Of a stretch of DNA of 56,241 nucleotides, positions 43,981-52,706 are shown one piece after another (positions within the stretch are counted from its first letter, which is position 1; each line of letters starts with the position of its first letter). Below the pieces are notes generated by a model. The model saw only the letters and a program-made list of their open reading frames with translations. It was not told where the DNA came from and did not search any database. The translations under genes and the position numbers were made by a program. The stretch lies in contig JAHHHB010000036.1 in NCBI GenBank assembly GCA_019359545.1, positions 1 through 56,241 on the forward strand, read 5' to 3'. Origin of the DNA: Desmonostoc geniculatum HA4340-LM1. GTDB taxonomy: Bacteria; Cyanobacteriota; Cyanobacteriia; Cyanobacteriales; Nostocaceae.

Positions 43981-45462
43981 CTAAAGTCCGAACAAATTCA
44001 GAATACTAAAGATAACACCTAGAGGTCCAGTTACAGTGCTTGTAGTGTCACCGAACTTCGCTATGCCAGATCGACCGACTACTACAACATCATTATTGCG
44101 GAGTATAGGATTAGTTTGCTCATTAATCCCTGCGGAGAAATCGATTTTTACAACACGTTTAGTGACAGAACCATTAGGATTAAGACGAATCAAATCAACA
44201 GCACTGCTGCTAGCTCTAGCATCGTTGAATCCACCAGCAGCAAGTATAGCTTGATTTAAAGAGCTATTCGGCTGGACATCTGTTAATCCTGGCCTTTTGA
44301 CTTCCCCAACTACACCAACTTGAATGCGTGCAGGAGATAAAGTAGTTGTAGCTAATTGGGTAGCTTCTGCTGGGTTGATCTCAGTTGCCGTGGGAATAAC
44401 AATCGTATCTCCGTCTTGCACGATAATGTCTTGATTAGCATCACCACTCTGCAATAGTTGCCAAAGATTGATATCTATAGCTTGTTCTGAGCCAGATCTC
44501 GTAAGTCGGCGTAGTCTGAGATTACGAATATCTGCCTGTGCTGTAATTCCACCGGCTAGTTGAATTACCCGTGTTACATTTGGTAGACCAGTGGGACTAG
44601 CAGTACCACTGTTAGCGGTTCCGCCTCCCTGATCGTTTATGCTACCTGGGGTGACAAGATACGAACCGGGACGGTTAACTTCACCAATAATTGTTACTGT
44701 ACGGGGTGTGGTTTGACTGGCGGCAAAGTTAGCTGCAAATATATTGCGGGATTCTGCTACGTTAAAGTCTGTTGCAGTTGGCACAACTATGGTGTCTCCA
44801 TCCCGCAAGGTAATATCCTCTGGTAATGTGCCTGTTTGGATGAGTTGCTTCAAGTTGAGGGTGACAACTCGCTCTGAAGAACGTACTTTACGCCGTAATT
44901 GAACTTGAGTCACATCGGCAGCCAGTGTCACCCCTTGGGCTGTTGTCAATGCCGCTAATACAGTGGGGTATTGTACCCCTGGATTGTCTCCTGCGCCTCC
45001 ACTCAAGCTGAGAGTATAAGCTCCTGGACGTGTTACCTCTCCAGCAACAAAAATATTGATGGGACGAGGCGATAATAAATTAACTGAGATCAGGGGACGC
45101 TTGAGATAGGTAGAGTATTTACAGGCAATTAAATCAGCAGCCTGTTCCGTTGTTAGACCTTGAACGCGTACACTGCCAATTAAAGGTAAGTTGATTGCTC
45201 CTCCTGGGGGAACTTGGTATTCACCTGTATATTCTGGAACTTCAAATACATTTACACGTATGCGATCGCCACCTCCTAAAGTGTAAGTGGAAGCATCACT
45301 TTCATTTTGTTGTGTAGTGTTGCGTAAGGCTTGTGACAAGCACCTTTGATCCGTTGATGACTGAGCCATGACAGAAGGGAGATAAGCTGAAAATGCTGCT
45401 ATTAACAGCGCCGTACCCACAACTGGTTGAGTAAGGAATTTAAACAAACTTGTGTTAAGCAT
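43981..45462 (-). CDS. Wza-type polysaccharide export protein with SLBB domains
   Basis: The 493-residue protein has a signal peptide (FLTQPVVGTALLIAAFSAYL, ending at VMAQ) and a Poly_export domain at about 58-130 (YTLGGGDRIRVNVFEVPEYTG, INLPLIGSVRVQGLTTEQA). Three SLBB-like beta-grasp domains follow, marked by FVAGEVTRPGAYTL, TIIGEVNRPGSYLV and GVVGEVKRPGLTDV. It forms the outer-membrane or periplasmic channel through which polysaccharide leaves, together with the Wzc-type kinase. There is no lipobox at the cleavage site, unlike E. coli Wza. It is read opposite to the kinase gene. Confidence 0.93.
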   Translation of the reverse strand: MLNTSLFKFLTQPVVGTALLIAAFSAYLPSVMAQSSTDQRCLSQALRNTTQQNESDASTYTLGGGDRIRVNVFEVPEYTGEYQVPPGGAINLPLIGSVRVQGLTTEQAADLIACKYSTYLKRPLISVNLLSPRPINIFVAGEVTRPGAYTLSLSGGAGDNPGVQYPTVLAALTTAQGVTLAADVTQVQLRRKVRSSERVVTLNLKQLIQTGTLPEDITLRDGDTIVVPTATDFNVAESRNIFAANFAASQTTPRTVTIIGEVNRPGSYLVTPGSINDQGGGTANSGTASPTGLPNVTRVIQLAGGITAQADIRNLRLRRLTRSGSEQAIDINLWQLLQSGDANQDIIVQDGDTIVIPTATEINPAEATQLATTTLSPARIQVGVVGEVKRPGLTDVQPNSSLNQAILAAGGFNDARASSSAVDLIRLNPNGSVTKRVVKIDFSAGINEQTNPILRNNDVVVVGRSGIAKFGDTTSTVTGPLGVIFSILNLFGL

Positions 45463-45847
45463 ATTTCCCTGAGATTCTCAAATTACGATTAATAAAGTAC
45501 TGTCTAAACATTTTTATCTTTGACTATACCTAAGTATTCAAGTTCCCCAACAATCTTATTTTCCCTGAAATGTGTGATTTTCCGGAGAAAATTTGTTTAT
45601 TGAATTTGAATTTTTAGTGAAGTTAATTTAAAGTTAATCCTGTTTGAATACGACAATTATCAAAAAATATAAGCCTTAGGTAAATCAACGTACTTTCTCT
45701 AATAAATCGTCTGTTCTCCAATGAGGCAACTACTGGTAGAATTTTCACACTTAAGACAATTTCATAACACTTAAGCTGTGATTTAAATTGTCTTAAGTAG
45801 GATGGGCGCTATTCAGTTTTCACACAGAGAATCATTTGGCAATCAGA
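45463..45847. other. Intergenic region between the Wza-type and ABC genes
   Basis: No gene is seen. It carries the promoter region of the Wza-type gene and the strong inverted repeat at 45749-45798. Confidence 0.5.
45749..45798. terminator. 14-bp inverted repeat after the ABC ATPase gene
   Basis: ACTTAAGACAATTT (45749-45762) and AAATTGTCTTAAGT (45785-45798) pair perfectly, and a third ACTTAAG lies in the loop. It follows the ABC ATPase gene by about 50 bases and precedes the Wza-type promoter region. A terminator is the simplest reading; an operator is possible because of the repeated ACTTAAG. Confidence 0.5.
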
Positions 45848-46831
45848 TTAATTAAGCGAGTTATTTTTTGTTTGGATTTGTTGAATAAAAAACTCTTCTA
45901 GGGACTTACGGGACAAGTTCATGGCAATAATTTTACCCTCCATCAGACGAACACTAGCGAGAAAATCATAGTAATCATCTTGTAGTGTACCTTGCCAGGA
46001 ACCATCAGGCTCAAATATCAGAGCAGGTATCCATTTTTTGAGAATTTCCCAGTCACCACCTTGACCTTTAACGTGATATGTGTTGCTTACACCTAAAAGT
46101 TCATTTAGGGAACCAGAGCAAATTAATTCACCTTGAGCGAGGATGGCAATGCGATCGCAAATCTGTTCTACTTCACTGAGAATGTGGCTATTAAAAAAAA
46201 TCGTCTTGCCAGCCGCTTTTAGAGCCAGAATAATTTCCCGCATTTGGTAGCGTCCCAGGGGATCGAGACCAGACATAGGTTCATCTAGAAAAACCAATTC
46301 TGGCTCGTTAATTAGCGCCTGTGCCATGCCAACACGCTGTAACATTCCTTTGGAATAACGGCGCAGCAGCTTTTTGCGGGCATCAGCTTGGGATAAACCT
46401 ACTAATTCCAGCAGTTGAGGAATGCGTCGGCGTTGCACATCCTCAGGAATTTGGAATAGCCCAGCTGCTAACTGCAAAAACTCCCAGCCCGTGAGATAGT
46501 CATACAAATAGGGATTTTCAGGTAAGTAGCCCACGTATTGCTTAACATTGCGATCGCCCAGTGGTTTACCCAACAGTAATCCCTGTCCAGCAGTTGGACG
46601 AATTATCCCCAGCAACAGTTTTAAAAGGGTAGTTTTACCAGCACCGTTTGGTCCTAGCAAGCCAAAGGTTTCGCCTTGATAAACTTTTAAAGAACAGCTT
46701 TTAAGAGATACGACTTTTTGATTTAACCAAAAACCAGTACGATAAGCTTTTCGCAACTCAGAAGTTACGACTACTGGCAAAGTGTTTGTCGTATTCAGTT
46801 GAGAATCAGGGTCATCTGCAACAGACTTCAT
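45848..46831 (-). CDS. ABC transporter ATP-binding protein (ABC-2 type)
   Basis: The 327-residue ATPase has Walker A GPNGAGKTT (60-68), the signature YSKGMLQR (159-166), Walker B LVFLDEP (179-185) and SHILSEVEQICDRIAIL, with the switch His. The sequence type matches ATPases of ABC-2 export systems (CcmA/NatA-like). The C-terminal 80 residues form an extra domain common in this group. No permease gene is next to it, so its partner is encoded elsewhere. The substrate is unknown. It is followed by a strong inverted repeat and preceded by a tandem repeat that separates it from hisB. Confidence 0.93.
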   Translation of the reverse strand: MKSVADDPDSQLNTTNTLPVVVTSELRKAYRTGFWLNQKVVSLKSCSLKVYQGETFGLLGPNGAGKTTLLKLLLGIIRPTAGQGLLLGKPLGDRNVKQYVGYLPENPYLYDYLTGWEFLQLAAGLFQIPEDVQRRRIPQLLELVGLSQADARKKLLRRYSKGMLQRVGMAQALINEPELVFLDEPMSGLDPLGRYQMREIILALKAAGKTIFFNSHILSEVEQICDRIAILAQGELICSGSLNELLGVSNTYHVKGQGGDWEILKKWIPALIFEPDGSWQGTLQDDYYDFLASVRLMEGKIIAMNLSRKSLEEFFIQQIQTKNNSLN

Positions 46832-46920
46832 CTCGGTTCAATCATCAATTAGCAGCTTGTTATTACAAGTTACCCGACAGGCTGATAATAATCACCACTT
46901 AGTGGGATTGTTATCGCAGA

Positions 46921-47092
46921 GTGGGGAGTGGGGAGTGGGGAGATGAGGGAGACAAGGGAGCAGGGGAGCAGGGGAGCAGGGGAGCAGGGGAGCAGGGGAG
47001 AGTTCAATGTGCCAAGTTCAATCCCCTCTGCCCCTCTGCCCCTCCGCACCTCTGCCCCTCCGCACCTCTGCCCCTCTGCCTCTTCCAATGCT
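46921..47092. repeat. Tandem repeats AGCAGGGG and CCCCTCTG
   Basis: Five units of AGCAGGGG (46965-47000) follow GGGGAGT units. They are followed by units of CTCTGCCCCTCCGCAC and CCCCTCTG (47027-47090). The purine and pyrimidine blocks are partly complementary. Open frames on both strands here are artefacts of the repeats. Confidence 0.8.
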
Positions 47093-47114
47093 CCATGTCC
47101 CATTTGACCTCCTT

Positions 47115-47750
47115 TCACAGAACGCCTTTGGAACTGGGAATCACGCCAGCACGACGAGGGTCTATTTCCACTGCTAAGCGCGTTGCCCTCGTAAACGCCT
47201 TAAATGTCGCCTCAATAATGTGATGGGAATTAATACCATCCAGTTGCCGAATGTGCAGTGTCATTTGGCTATGGTTCACCAATGCCACAAAGAATTCGCG
47301 CACCAACTGCGTGTCATAAGTTCCTACGCGCTGGGTAGGAATTTTTAAACCGTAGCTGAGGTGAGGGCGTCCGGAAAAGTCTAGCACTACCTGAACTAAA
47401 GCTTCGTCCAATGGTGCAAGGAAATTACCAAAGCGGGCAATACCTTTCTTGTCCCCTAGCGCTTGGTTTAAAGCTTGCCCTAAGGTAATGCCTACATCTT
47501 CGTTGGTATGGTGGTCATCAATTTCCCAGTCTCCCTTAGCTTGGATATCTAAATCAATCAATCCGTGGGAGGCTATTTGATGCAACATGTGATCCAAAAA
47601 CGGAATGCCTGTTGCTGCTGTGCATTTTCCTGTTCCATCAAGATTGATGGTGACTTGGACATCAGTTTCCCCCGTGGTGCGATGAACAGTGGCAATCCGA
47701 GGGGTTTTAGTTAACTGATCGTGGTTTGAATTAACTTTGGTGATTTGCAT
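47115..47750 (-). CDS. hisB: Imidazoleglycerol-phosphate dehydratase
   Basis: HisB removes water from imidazole glycerol phosphate in histidine synthesis. The 211-residue monofunctional form has the two His-rich metal-binding motifs [11 protein letters not shown] and [10 protein letters not shown], their second-half equivalents ([27 protein letters not shown]), and the C-terminal DPRR. There is no fused phosphatase. fabI lies upstream on the same strand, separated by a short tandem repeat of 80 bases, so the two could be co-transcribed. The ATG at 47750 is the natural start. Confidence 0.97.
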   Translation of the reverse strand: MQITKVNSNHDQLTKTPRIATVHRTTGETDVQVTINLDGTGKCTAATGIPFLDHMLHQIASHGLIDLDIQAKGDWEIDDHHTNEDVGITLGQALNQALGDKKGIARFGNFLAPLDEALVQVVLDFSGRPHLSYGLKIPTQRVGTYDTQLVREFFVALVNHSQMTLHIRQLDGINSHHIIEATFKAFTRATRLAVEIDPRRAGVIPSSKGVL

Positions 47751-47760
47751 AGGGAAGAGT

Positions 47761-47826
47761 TAAAAGTTAGGAGTGAGGAGTTAGGAGTTAAAAATTCATA
47801 ACTCATAACTCATAACTCATAACTTT
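47761..47826. repeat. Heptanucleotide tandem repeats between fabI and hisB
   Basis: GTTAGGAGTGAGGAGTTAGGA units are followed by four ATAACTC units. They are of the same type as the block before rsmI. Confidence 0.75.
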
Positions 47827-47832
47827 ATCGCG

Positions 47833-48609
47833 TCACATTCCCATAATTTCATATCCTGCATCTACATACAGAACTTGTCCGGTAATGCCGCTGGACAAAT
47901 CACTGCATAAAAAAGCCGCAGTGTTGCCCACTTCCAGCTGAGTGACTGTGCGTCGTAGGGGAGCTACTTGCTCTACATGGTGAATCATATCCAAAATGCC
48001 GCCCACTGCTGAAGATGCCAAAGTACGGATGGGACCTGCGGAGATGGCATTGACGCGGATATTTTGCGGGCCTAGTTCGGCGGCCAGGTAACGCACACTC
48101 ATTTCTAACCCGGCTTTGGCAACTCCCATGACGTTATAGTTAGGGATTGCCCTGACACCGCCTAAATATGTGAGAGTGACGATACTACCTCCCTCTATCA
48201 TTAAGGGTTTAGCTGCACCGCTTAATTGCACCAACGAGTAAGTACTAATCTCTAAAGCAGTTTTGAAGCCAGAACGAGAGGTTTGGCTAAAATCTCCGGT
48301 CAAATCCTCTTTGTTGGCAAAGGCAAGACAATGAATTAGGATGTCTAGCTTTCCCCATTTCTCGCGTACTGTTTCAAAGGTAGATTGAATTTGTTCGTCG
48401 TCTTGGACATTACAGGGAAGAAATAAGCTGGGGTTCAGGGGTTGGACTAATTCGGCAACTTTTGTCTCCATTTTGCCGCGTTCATCCGGCAGATACGTAA
48501 TTCCCAGATTAGCTCCTGCTTTGTGTAGTTGTTGGGCAATGCCCCAGGCGATGGAGCGGTTATTGGCAATACCTGTAACCAAAGCATTTTTTCCGGTCAG
48601 ATTCAGCAT
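47833..48609 (-). CDS. fabI: Enoyl-[acyl-carrier-protein] reductase (NADH)
   Basis: FabI reduces trans-2-enoyl-ACP in the last step of each fatty acid elongation round. The 258-residue short-chain dehydrogenase has the altered glycine motif typical of FabI (VTGIANNRSIAWGIAQQL) and the catalytic pattern Tyr-x6-Lys in YNVMGVAKAGLE. GPIRTLASSAV and the C-terminal GQVLYVDAGYEIMGM are also present. It is an essential enzyme in cyanobacteria and the usual target of triclosan-like inhibitors. The ATG at 48609 gives the normal length. It is divergent from ntcA, with about 380 bases between. Confidence 0.97.
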   Translation of the reverse strand: MLNLTGKNALVTGIANNRSIAWGIAQQLHKAGANLGITYLPDERGKMETKVAELVQPLNPSLFLPCNVQDDEQIQSTFETVREKWGKLDILIHCLAFANKEDLTGDFSQTSRSGFKTALEISTYSLVQLSGAAKPLMIEGGSIVTLTYLGGVRAIPNYNVMGVAKAGLEMSVRYLAAELGPQNIRVNAISAGPIRTLASSAVGGILDMIHHVEQVAPLRRTVTQLEVGNTAAFLCSDLSSGITGQVLYVDAGYEIMGM

Positions 48610-48989
48610 AGAAATTGTTAATGCGATCGATGATTAGGAGCATACTAGAATCTGAGGCACGTTTTGTCTTTGTTTTACACAGGATTTGCAAAAATGAATA
48701 TTGGTAAGGGTGTTTGCTGTCAGAAAATTCTTGATTCTTTCTAAAGATATTCTCAAATTATCTTTATTTGTTCTTCAAAAAACCTTTTTAATACAGCTAC
48801 TTGGAACCATTTATCAACAATTTATAGCTGAATAGAACGACAATTATGTATCATTATAAACAAAGACTTAGGAAGCAATTAGTTGGAGTATAGGAAAGTA
48901 CAGAAAGATTGACGGTGCTTTATTGAATTTTCGGGTGTATTCTTAGGTAATTAGTTTTTGTTTTTCCGGCATTGGGTAGGGGAAGGGAG
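48610..48989. other. Divergent promoter region fabI / ntcA
   Basis: The 380 bases hold no gene. They contain the NtcA box at 48888-48901. A possible -10 element (TATTGA) lies about 20 bases downstream of the box, and a strong ribosome-binding site (GGGGAAGGGAG) precedes ntcA. Confidence 0.6.
48888..48901. promoter_or_regulatory. NtcA-binding site in the ntcA promoter
   Basis: GTATAGGAAAGTAC is a perfect GTA-N8-TAC. A TATTGA-like -10 element follows about 19-20 bases later, the spacing of NtcA-activated promoters. Autoregulation of ntcA is known in Anabaena. Confidence 0.75.
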
Positions 48990-49661
48990 ATGATCGTGGC
49001 ACAAGATAAAGCCCTAGCAAATGTTTTTCGTCAGATGGCGACCGGGGCGTTTCCGCCAGTTGTGGAAACGTTTGAACGCAATAAAACGATCTTTTTTCCT
49101 GGCGATCCTGCCGAACGAGTTTATTTTCTTTTAAAAGGTGCTGTTAAACTTTCCAGGGTGTACGAGGCAGGAGAGGAAATAACGGTAGCGCTATTGCGGG
49201 AAAATAGTGTTTTTGGTGTATTGTCATTGCTGACAGGAAATAAATCCGATAGGTTTTACCATGCGGTTGCATTTACCCCTGTGGAATTACTGTCGGCACC
49301 GATTGAACAAGTCGAGCAAGCACTCAAGGAAAATCCAGAATTATCAATGTTAATGCTGCGGGGTCTGTCTTCGCGAATTTTACAGACAGAGATGATGATT
49401 GAAACTCTTGCTCACCGAGATATGGGTTCCAGGTTGGTAAGTTTTCTATTAATTCTTTGTCGTGATTTTGGAGTTCCCTGTGCTGATGGGATCACAATTG
49501 ATTTGAAATTGTCTCATCAAGCGATCGCTGAAGCAATTGGTTCGACTCGTGTTACAGTTACTAGGCTACTAGGGGATTTGCGTGAAAAAAAGATGATTTC
49601 TATCCACAAGAAAAAGATTACTGTGCATAAACCCGTTACTTTAAGTCGCCAGTTCACATAA
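48990..49661 (+). CDS. ntcA: Global nitrogen regulator NtcA
   Basis: NtcA is the Crp-family activator that responds to 2-oxoglutarate and, with PipX, turns on nitrogen assimilation and heterocyst development genes in cyanobacteria. From the ATG at 48990 the protein has 223 residues, the exact family length. The cyclic-nucleotide-like domain holds [20 protein letters not shown]. The helix-turn-helix is [21 protein letters not shown], and the C-terminus is [11 protein letters not shown]. An in-frame ATG six codons earlier (48972) lies before the ribosome-binding site GGGAAGGGAG-like run and is rejected. An NtcA box in its promoter indicates autoregulation. A DUF3084 gene follows, as in Anabaena. 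Confidence 0.99.
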   Translation: MIVAQDKALANVFRQMATGAFPPVVETFERNKTIFFPGDPAERVYFLLKGAVKLSRVYEAGEEITVALLRENSVFGVLSLLTGNKSDRFYHAVAFTPVELLSAPIEQVEQALKENPELSMLMLRGLSSRILQTEMMIETLAHRDMGSRLVSFLLILCRDFGVPCADGITIDLKLSHQAIAEAIGSTRVTVTRLLGDLREKKMISIHKKKITVHKPVTLSRQFT

Positions 49662-49829
49662 AAACAATTGGAGTTAGCGGAGTTGGCACGTGTTGTGTTT
49701 TTCAAGATCGCACTAATAGCTAAAGGAAAATCTAAAATTGAGTAATTTCAGCTATTGCCAACCTCCACTTCTCCACAGACAATGGCTAAAAGTAGTAGGC
49801 TGTATCTGGAAGGATTTCGGTAGCTAAAC

Positions 49830-51320
49830 ATGACCACCGGATACATCCTCATCGCAGCGATTTTAATTTTGGGAGGCGTAATTGCAACCGTGGGCGATCG
49901 CATCGGCACACGAGTTGGCAAAGCCCGCCTCTCACTTTTTAACCTCCGTCCAAAAAACACCGCTGTACTAGTAACTATTTTTACTGGTGGTTTGATTTCA
50001 GCATCAACCTTAGGGATTTTATTCGCTGCCGATGATAAATTGCGGCAGGGAGTCTTTGAGTTAGAGGATATTCAAACAGACCTCAGGCAAAAGCGGGAAC
50101 AGCTAAAAGTCGCAGAAACCCAGAAAAGTCAAGTAGAGACTGAGCTAAATCAAGCAAGAATTGCCCAAGCAAAGGCACAACAAGATTTGCAAGCAATTAA
50201 TCAGTCCTTGCAAGCGGCGAATGCCAAGCAAAGGGAAACCCAAGCCCAACTCAACCGCACCATTCAGCAGCAAGCCCAAACCCAGACTCAACTCCAGCGC
50301 ACTCAAGGGCAACTAGATCGAGTTGTCAGTCAGTACCAAAAAGCCATAGCTGAACTGGAAAGCGTTTACAATCAGAGAAAAGAACTACAGGCAGCAGTTG
50401 AACTACTAAAGACAGAACGTCAACGACTGTATGCTGAGGCGAAAAAAGCGATTGACGAAGCCAAAACAGCTATCGAAAAACGCGATCGCGAACTTGCCAA
50501 CCGCCAACAAGGGATAGAAGCACGCGATCGCAAAATTGCCCAACTCGATCAACTGATTCAAGAGCGTAATTTAGAAATTACAGCTAGAGAGCAAGTGATT
50601 GCTAAACGAGAATCTCGCCTCAAAGAATTGGAAGCACAACAGCAGCAACTAGAACAGGAAGTAGCAAGACTGGAAAAATATTATCAGTCCTACCAAGACC
50701 TGCGTCTAGGTAAGCTAGCCTTATTTCGCGGTCAAGTTCTGGCTGCTGCTGTAATTCGTGTTACCCAACCTCCTGCGGCTCGTCAGGCGGTGGTACAACT
50801 TTTGCAACAAGCCAATCGCAACGCCAACCTAGAATTAAGTGAGCCTGGGGCCAATTCTGCAAATGTAGAGCTTGTGCGCGTGACTCAAGAAAGGGTTGAG
50901 CAACTGAGCAAGCAAATTGGGGATGGTCGAGAATACGTGGTGCGAATTTTCTCAGCGGGTAATTACGTTAGGGGAGAAAAGCAAATAGAATTTTTTACCG
51001 ACATAGCCAGGAATGAACTGGTTTTTTCTGGAGGTGCCCAGTTAGCCACAACTACTGCTGACCCCAAAAACATGACATCCTATCAGTTACAGCAGCGATT
51101 GGAACTACTGATTTCTGCTTCCCAATTTCGTGCCCGTAACGCTGGAATTGTTGAAAATGTCCAAGTAGATGGCACTTTTCTGCGTTTTGTCACCCAACTA
51201 AGGCAGTACAATAGGGCATTGGAAATTAAAGCGATCGCCGCAGAGGACACTTATACAGCTGGCCCATTGAGAGTGAAGCTAGTAGCAATAGTCAACGGAC
51301 AAATTATTTTTAGCACTTAA
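49830..51320 (+). CDS. DUF3084 coiled-coil membrane protein
   Basis: The 496-residue protein starts with two membrane helices (YILIAAILILGGVIATVGDRIG and NTAVLVTIFTGGLISASTLG). A very long coiled coil follows from about residue 75 to 290, rich in Gln, Glu, Lys and Ala (repeats such as RDRELANRQQGIEARDRKIAQL). The globular C-terminal part is conserved in family DUF3084. It probably forms a long rod anchored in the membrane, but its role is unknown. In Nostocales it lies directly downstream of ntcA, as here (168 bases), so nitrogen-dependent co-expression is possible. The ATG at 49830 precedes the first helix by a few residues. Confidence 0.9.
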   Translation: MTTGYILIAAILILGGVIATVGDRIGTRVGKARLSLFNLRPKNTAVLVTIFTGGLISASTLGILFAADDKLRQGVFELEDIQTDLRQKREQLKVAETQKSQVETELNQARIAQAKAQQDLQAINQSLQAANAKQRETQAQLNRTIQQQAQTQTQLQRTQGQLDRVVSQYQKAIAELESVYNQRKELQAAVELLKTERQRLYAEAKKAIDEAKTAIEKRDRELANRQQGIEARDRKIAQLDQLIQERNLEITAREQVIAKRESRLKELEAQQQQLEQEVARLEKYYQSYQDLRLGKLALFRGQVLAAAVIRVTQPPAARQAVVQLLQQANRNANLELSEPGANSANVELVRVTQERVEQLSKQIGDGREYVVRIFSAGNYVRGEKQIEFFTDIARNELVFSGGAQLATTTADPKNMTSYQLQQRLELLISASQFRARNAGIVENVQVDGTFLRFVTQLRQYNRALEIKAIAAEDTYTAGPLRVKLVAIVNGQIIFST

Positions 51321-51338
51321 AAAAGGAGTCAGGAGTCA

Positions 51339-51540
51339 GAATTCAGAATTCAAAATTGGTGAATTCAGGAGTTAGAAGTCAGAATACAATTAGTGGGAGA
51401 TGAGGGCGGAAAGTCACCACCAGCGGCTGACGCCGTAGACGCTGGGAGGGCAGTTTGCCGTAGGTATCATAACTTTCCAAGACAGACTCGCCACGAATTG
51501 ATTCTGATTCCTGAATTCACCAATTCTGAATTCTTATTTT
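51339..51540. repeat. Inverted-repeat-bounded element between DUF3084 and yqgF-like genes
   Basis: AATTGGTGAATTCAGG (51354-51369) and CCTGAATTCACCAATT (51510-51525) are perfect inverted copies. With one mismatch the arms extend to about 24 bp over the GAATTC-rich flanks. The 140-base interior has CTGACGCCGTAGACGC-like sequence of the dispersed repeat type. The element has no gene. Confidence 0.65.
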
Positions 51541-51549
51541 TAACTACTT

Positions 51550-52002
51550 ATGACTTTCCGGGAATTTTCACCGACACAGCCAGTGATTTTGGGCTTCGAT
51601 CCAGGTCGAGATAAGTGTGGTTTAGCAGTGATGGGACTGGATCGGCAACTATATTATCATGAAGTCGTGCTGGCAAAAGAGGCGATCGCTACCATTGAGA
51701 CACTGCGGCAAAGGTTTCCCGTCTCCTTGATGGTGATGGGCAACCAAACAACAGCCAAGCAGTGGAAACAGCAACTATATCAACAATTATCAGAACCGCT
51801 AAATATCATTTTAGTAGATGAGCGCTACACAACTTTAGAAGCACGCGATCGCTATTGGCAAATGTATCCACCCAAAGGCTTCATAAAACTATTGCCAAAG
51901 GGTATGCGACAGCCTCCAAGACCGATAGATGACATTGTTGCCATTCTGTTAATCGAAAGATACTTAAATCGCCTCACTGAATCAGCAGTCAGTCAATTTT
52001 AG
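51550..52002 (+). CDS. YqgF/RuvX-like RNase H-fold protein
   Basis: The 150-residue protein has the YqgF-type RNase H-like fold. The first acidic residue lies in GFDPGRDKCGLAVMG, and LVDERYTTLEARDRYW and PIDDIVAILLIERYL carry the other conserved acidic positions. YqgF in E. coli matures the 5' end of 16S rRNA, and relatives act on Holliday junctions. This is the divergent cyanobacterial branch, so the exact substrate is uncertain. Gene order ntcA-DUF3084-yqgF-like is conserved in Nostocales as far as I know. Confidence 0.85.
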   Translation: MTFREFSPTQPVILGFDPGRDKCGLAVMGLDRQLYYHEVVLAKEAIATIETLRQRFPVSLMVMGNQTTAKQWKQQLYQQLSEPLNIILVDERYTTLEARDRYWQMYPPKGFIKLLPKGMRQPPRPIDDIVAILLIERYLNRLTESAVSQF

Positions 52003-52059
52003 ATTTTCGATTTTGGATTTTCGATTAATGGAAAAATTTCAAATCTAAGATTCCAATCT

Positions 52060-52171
52060 GGCGTTGCTGATTTCATCTATGAAAACGATTGTGTATGATA
52101 CCAAAATTCTTGTAGAGACGTTGCAATGCAACGTCCCTACGTCTGGATTCATACCGCAATTCAGCAACGCC
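52060..52171. mobile_element. 112-bp MITE with 8-bp target duplication
   Basis: The ends GGCGTTGCTGA (52060-52070) and TCAGCAACGCC (52161-52171) are perfect inverted repeats. The element is flanked exactly by TCCAATCT on both sides (52052-52059 and 52172-52179), a target-site duplication. It carries a 29-bp GTAG/CTAC palindrome inside. It encodes nothing, so a transposase must act in trans. Confidence 0.8.
52112..52140. repeat. 29-bp GTAG/CTAC palindrome inside the MITE
   Basis: Arms GTAGAGACGTTGCA and TGCAACGTCCCTAC surround one central A; one pair near the base is mismatched. It is the fourth listed member of the GTAG/CTAC family in the window. Confidence 0.8.
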
Positions 52172-52222
52172 TCCAATCTAAAATCTAAAATCTAAAATCC
52201 AAAATTGAATAGCTCCTAACTC

Positions 52223-52486
52223 CTAGAGTTCCGCCCGAATAGTAAAAGCATAGTCTCCTCCAGGCTCTAGTTGATAATCTTGTTTCTCCAAAAATCGACC
52301 GAGGGGTTCTTTGATTAAGGCGCGACCTTGGGAGGGCTTGACGGCAAGTTCTCCCCTGCGAAAATGCCACTGGAAATGCCACTCAAATTCACCTGCACTC
52401 ACTTCACCCTCAAGGAAGCCGTGTTGCCAGGATTGGCGGGTAATTTTGACATGGGCAATGGTTTCTGGCGGACGTTTAGCACTCAC
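52223..52486 (-). CDS. DUF3146 family protein
   Basis: The 87-residue product fits the small cyanobacterial family DUF3146. It is a soluble beta-rich protein with GEFEWHFQWHFRRGELAVKPSQGRALIKEPLGRFL as its core (two aromatic WHFxWHF words at residues 35-42). The function is unknown. The ATG at 52486 is natural. It is convergent with the YqgF-like gene across a MITE. No membrane or signal segment is present. Confidence 0.85.
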   Translation of the reverse strand: MSAKRPPETIAHVKITRQSWQHGFLEGEVSAGEFEWHFQWHFRRGELAVKPSQGRALIKEPLGRFLEKQDYQLEPGGDYAFTIRAEL

Positions 52487-52706
52487 AATGCTTTATGTCA
52501 AGTGTGGAATAACTAGCCAATTTAGAGGCTACTTATTTTATTTACCAAACATAGCTTAAATACACAAACTGAAAAAATGGGTATTTGTAGTTGAGGGGGT
52601 TGTGTTAATCAGCGGAAAAACCTGAGGATAGGGAACTTAGGGCGATCGCTAAAAAATCTCTGACTAAGTGCTTCATAATTGGGTCAGCAAGCTATGACTA
52701 AAAAGC

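Noticed and set aside
34820..45462. Heterocyst envelope polysaccharide (hep) island
   Set aside because: The genes are of general Wzx/Wzy/Wzc/Wza type. I see nothing that identifies hep-specific enzymes, so the name is not used.
46870..47223. Open frames in both directions between the ABC ATPase gene and hisB
   Set aside because: They consist of tandem repeat units and the antisense strand of the end of hisB.
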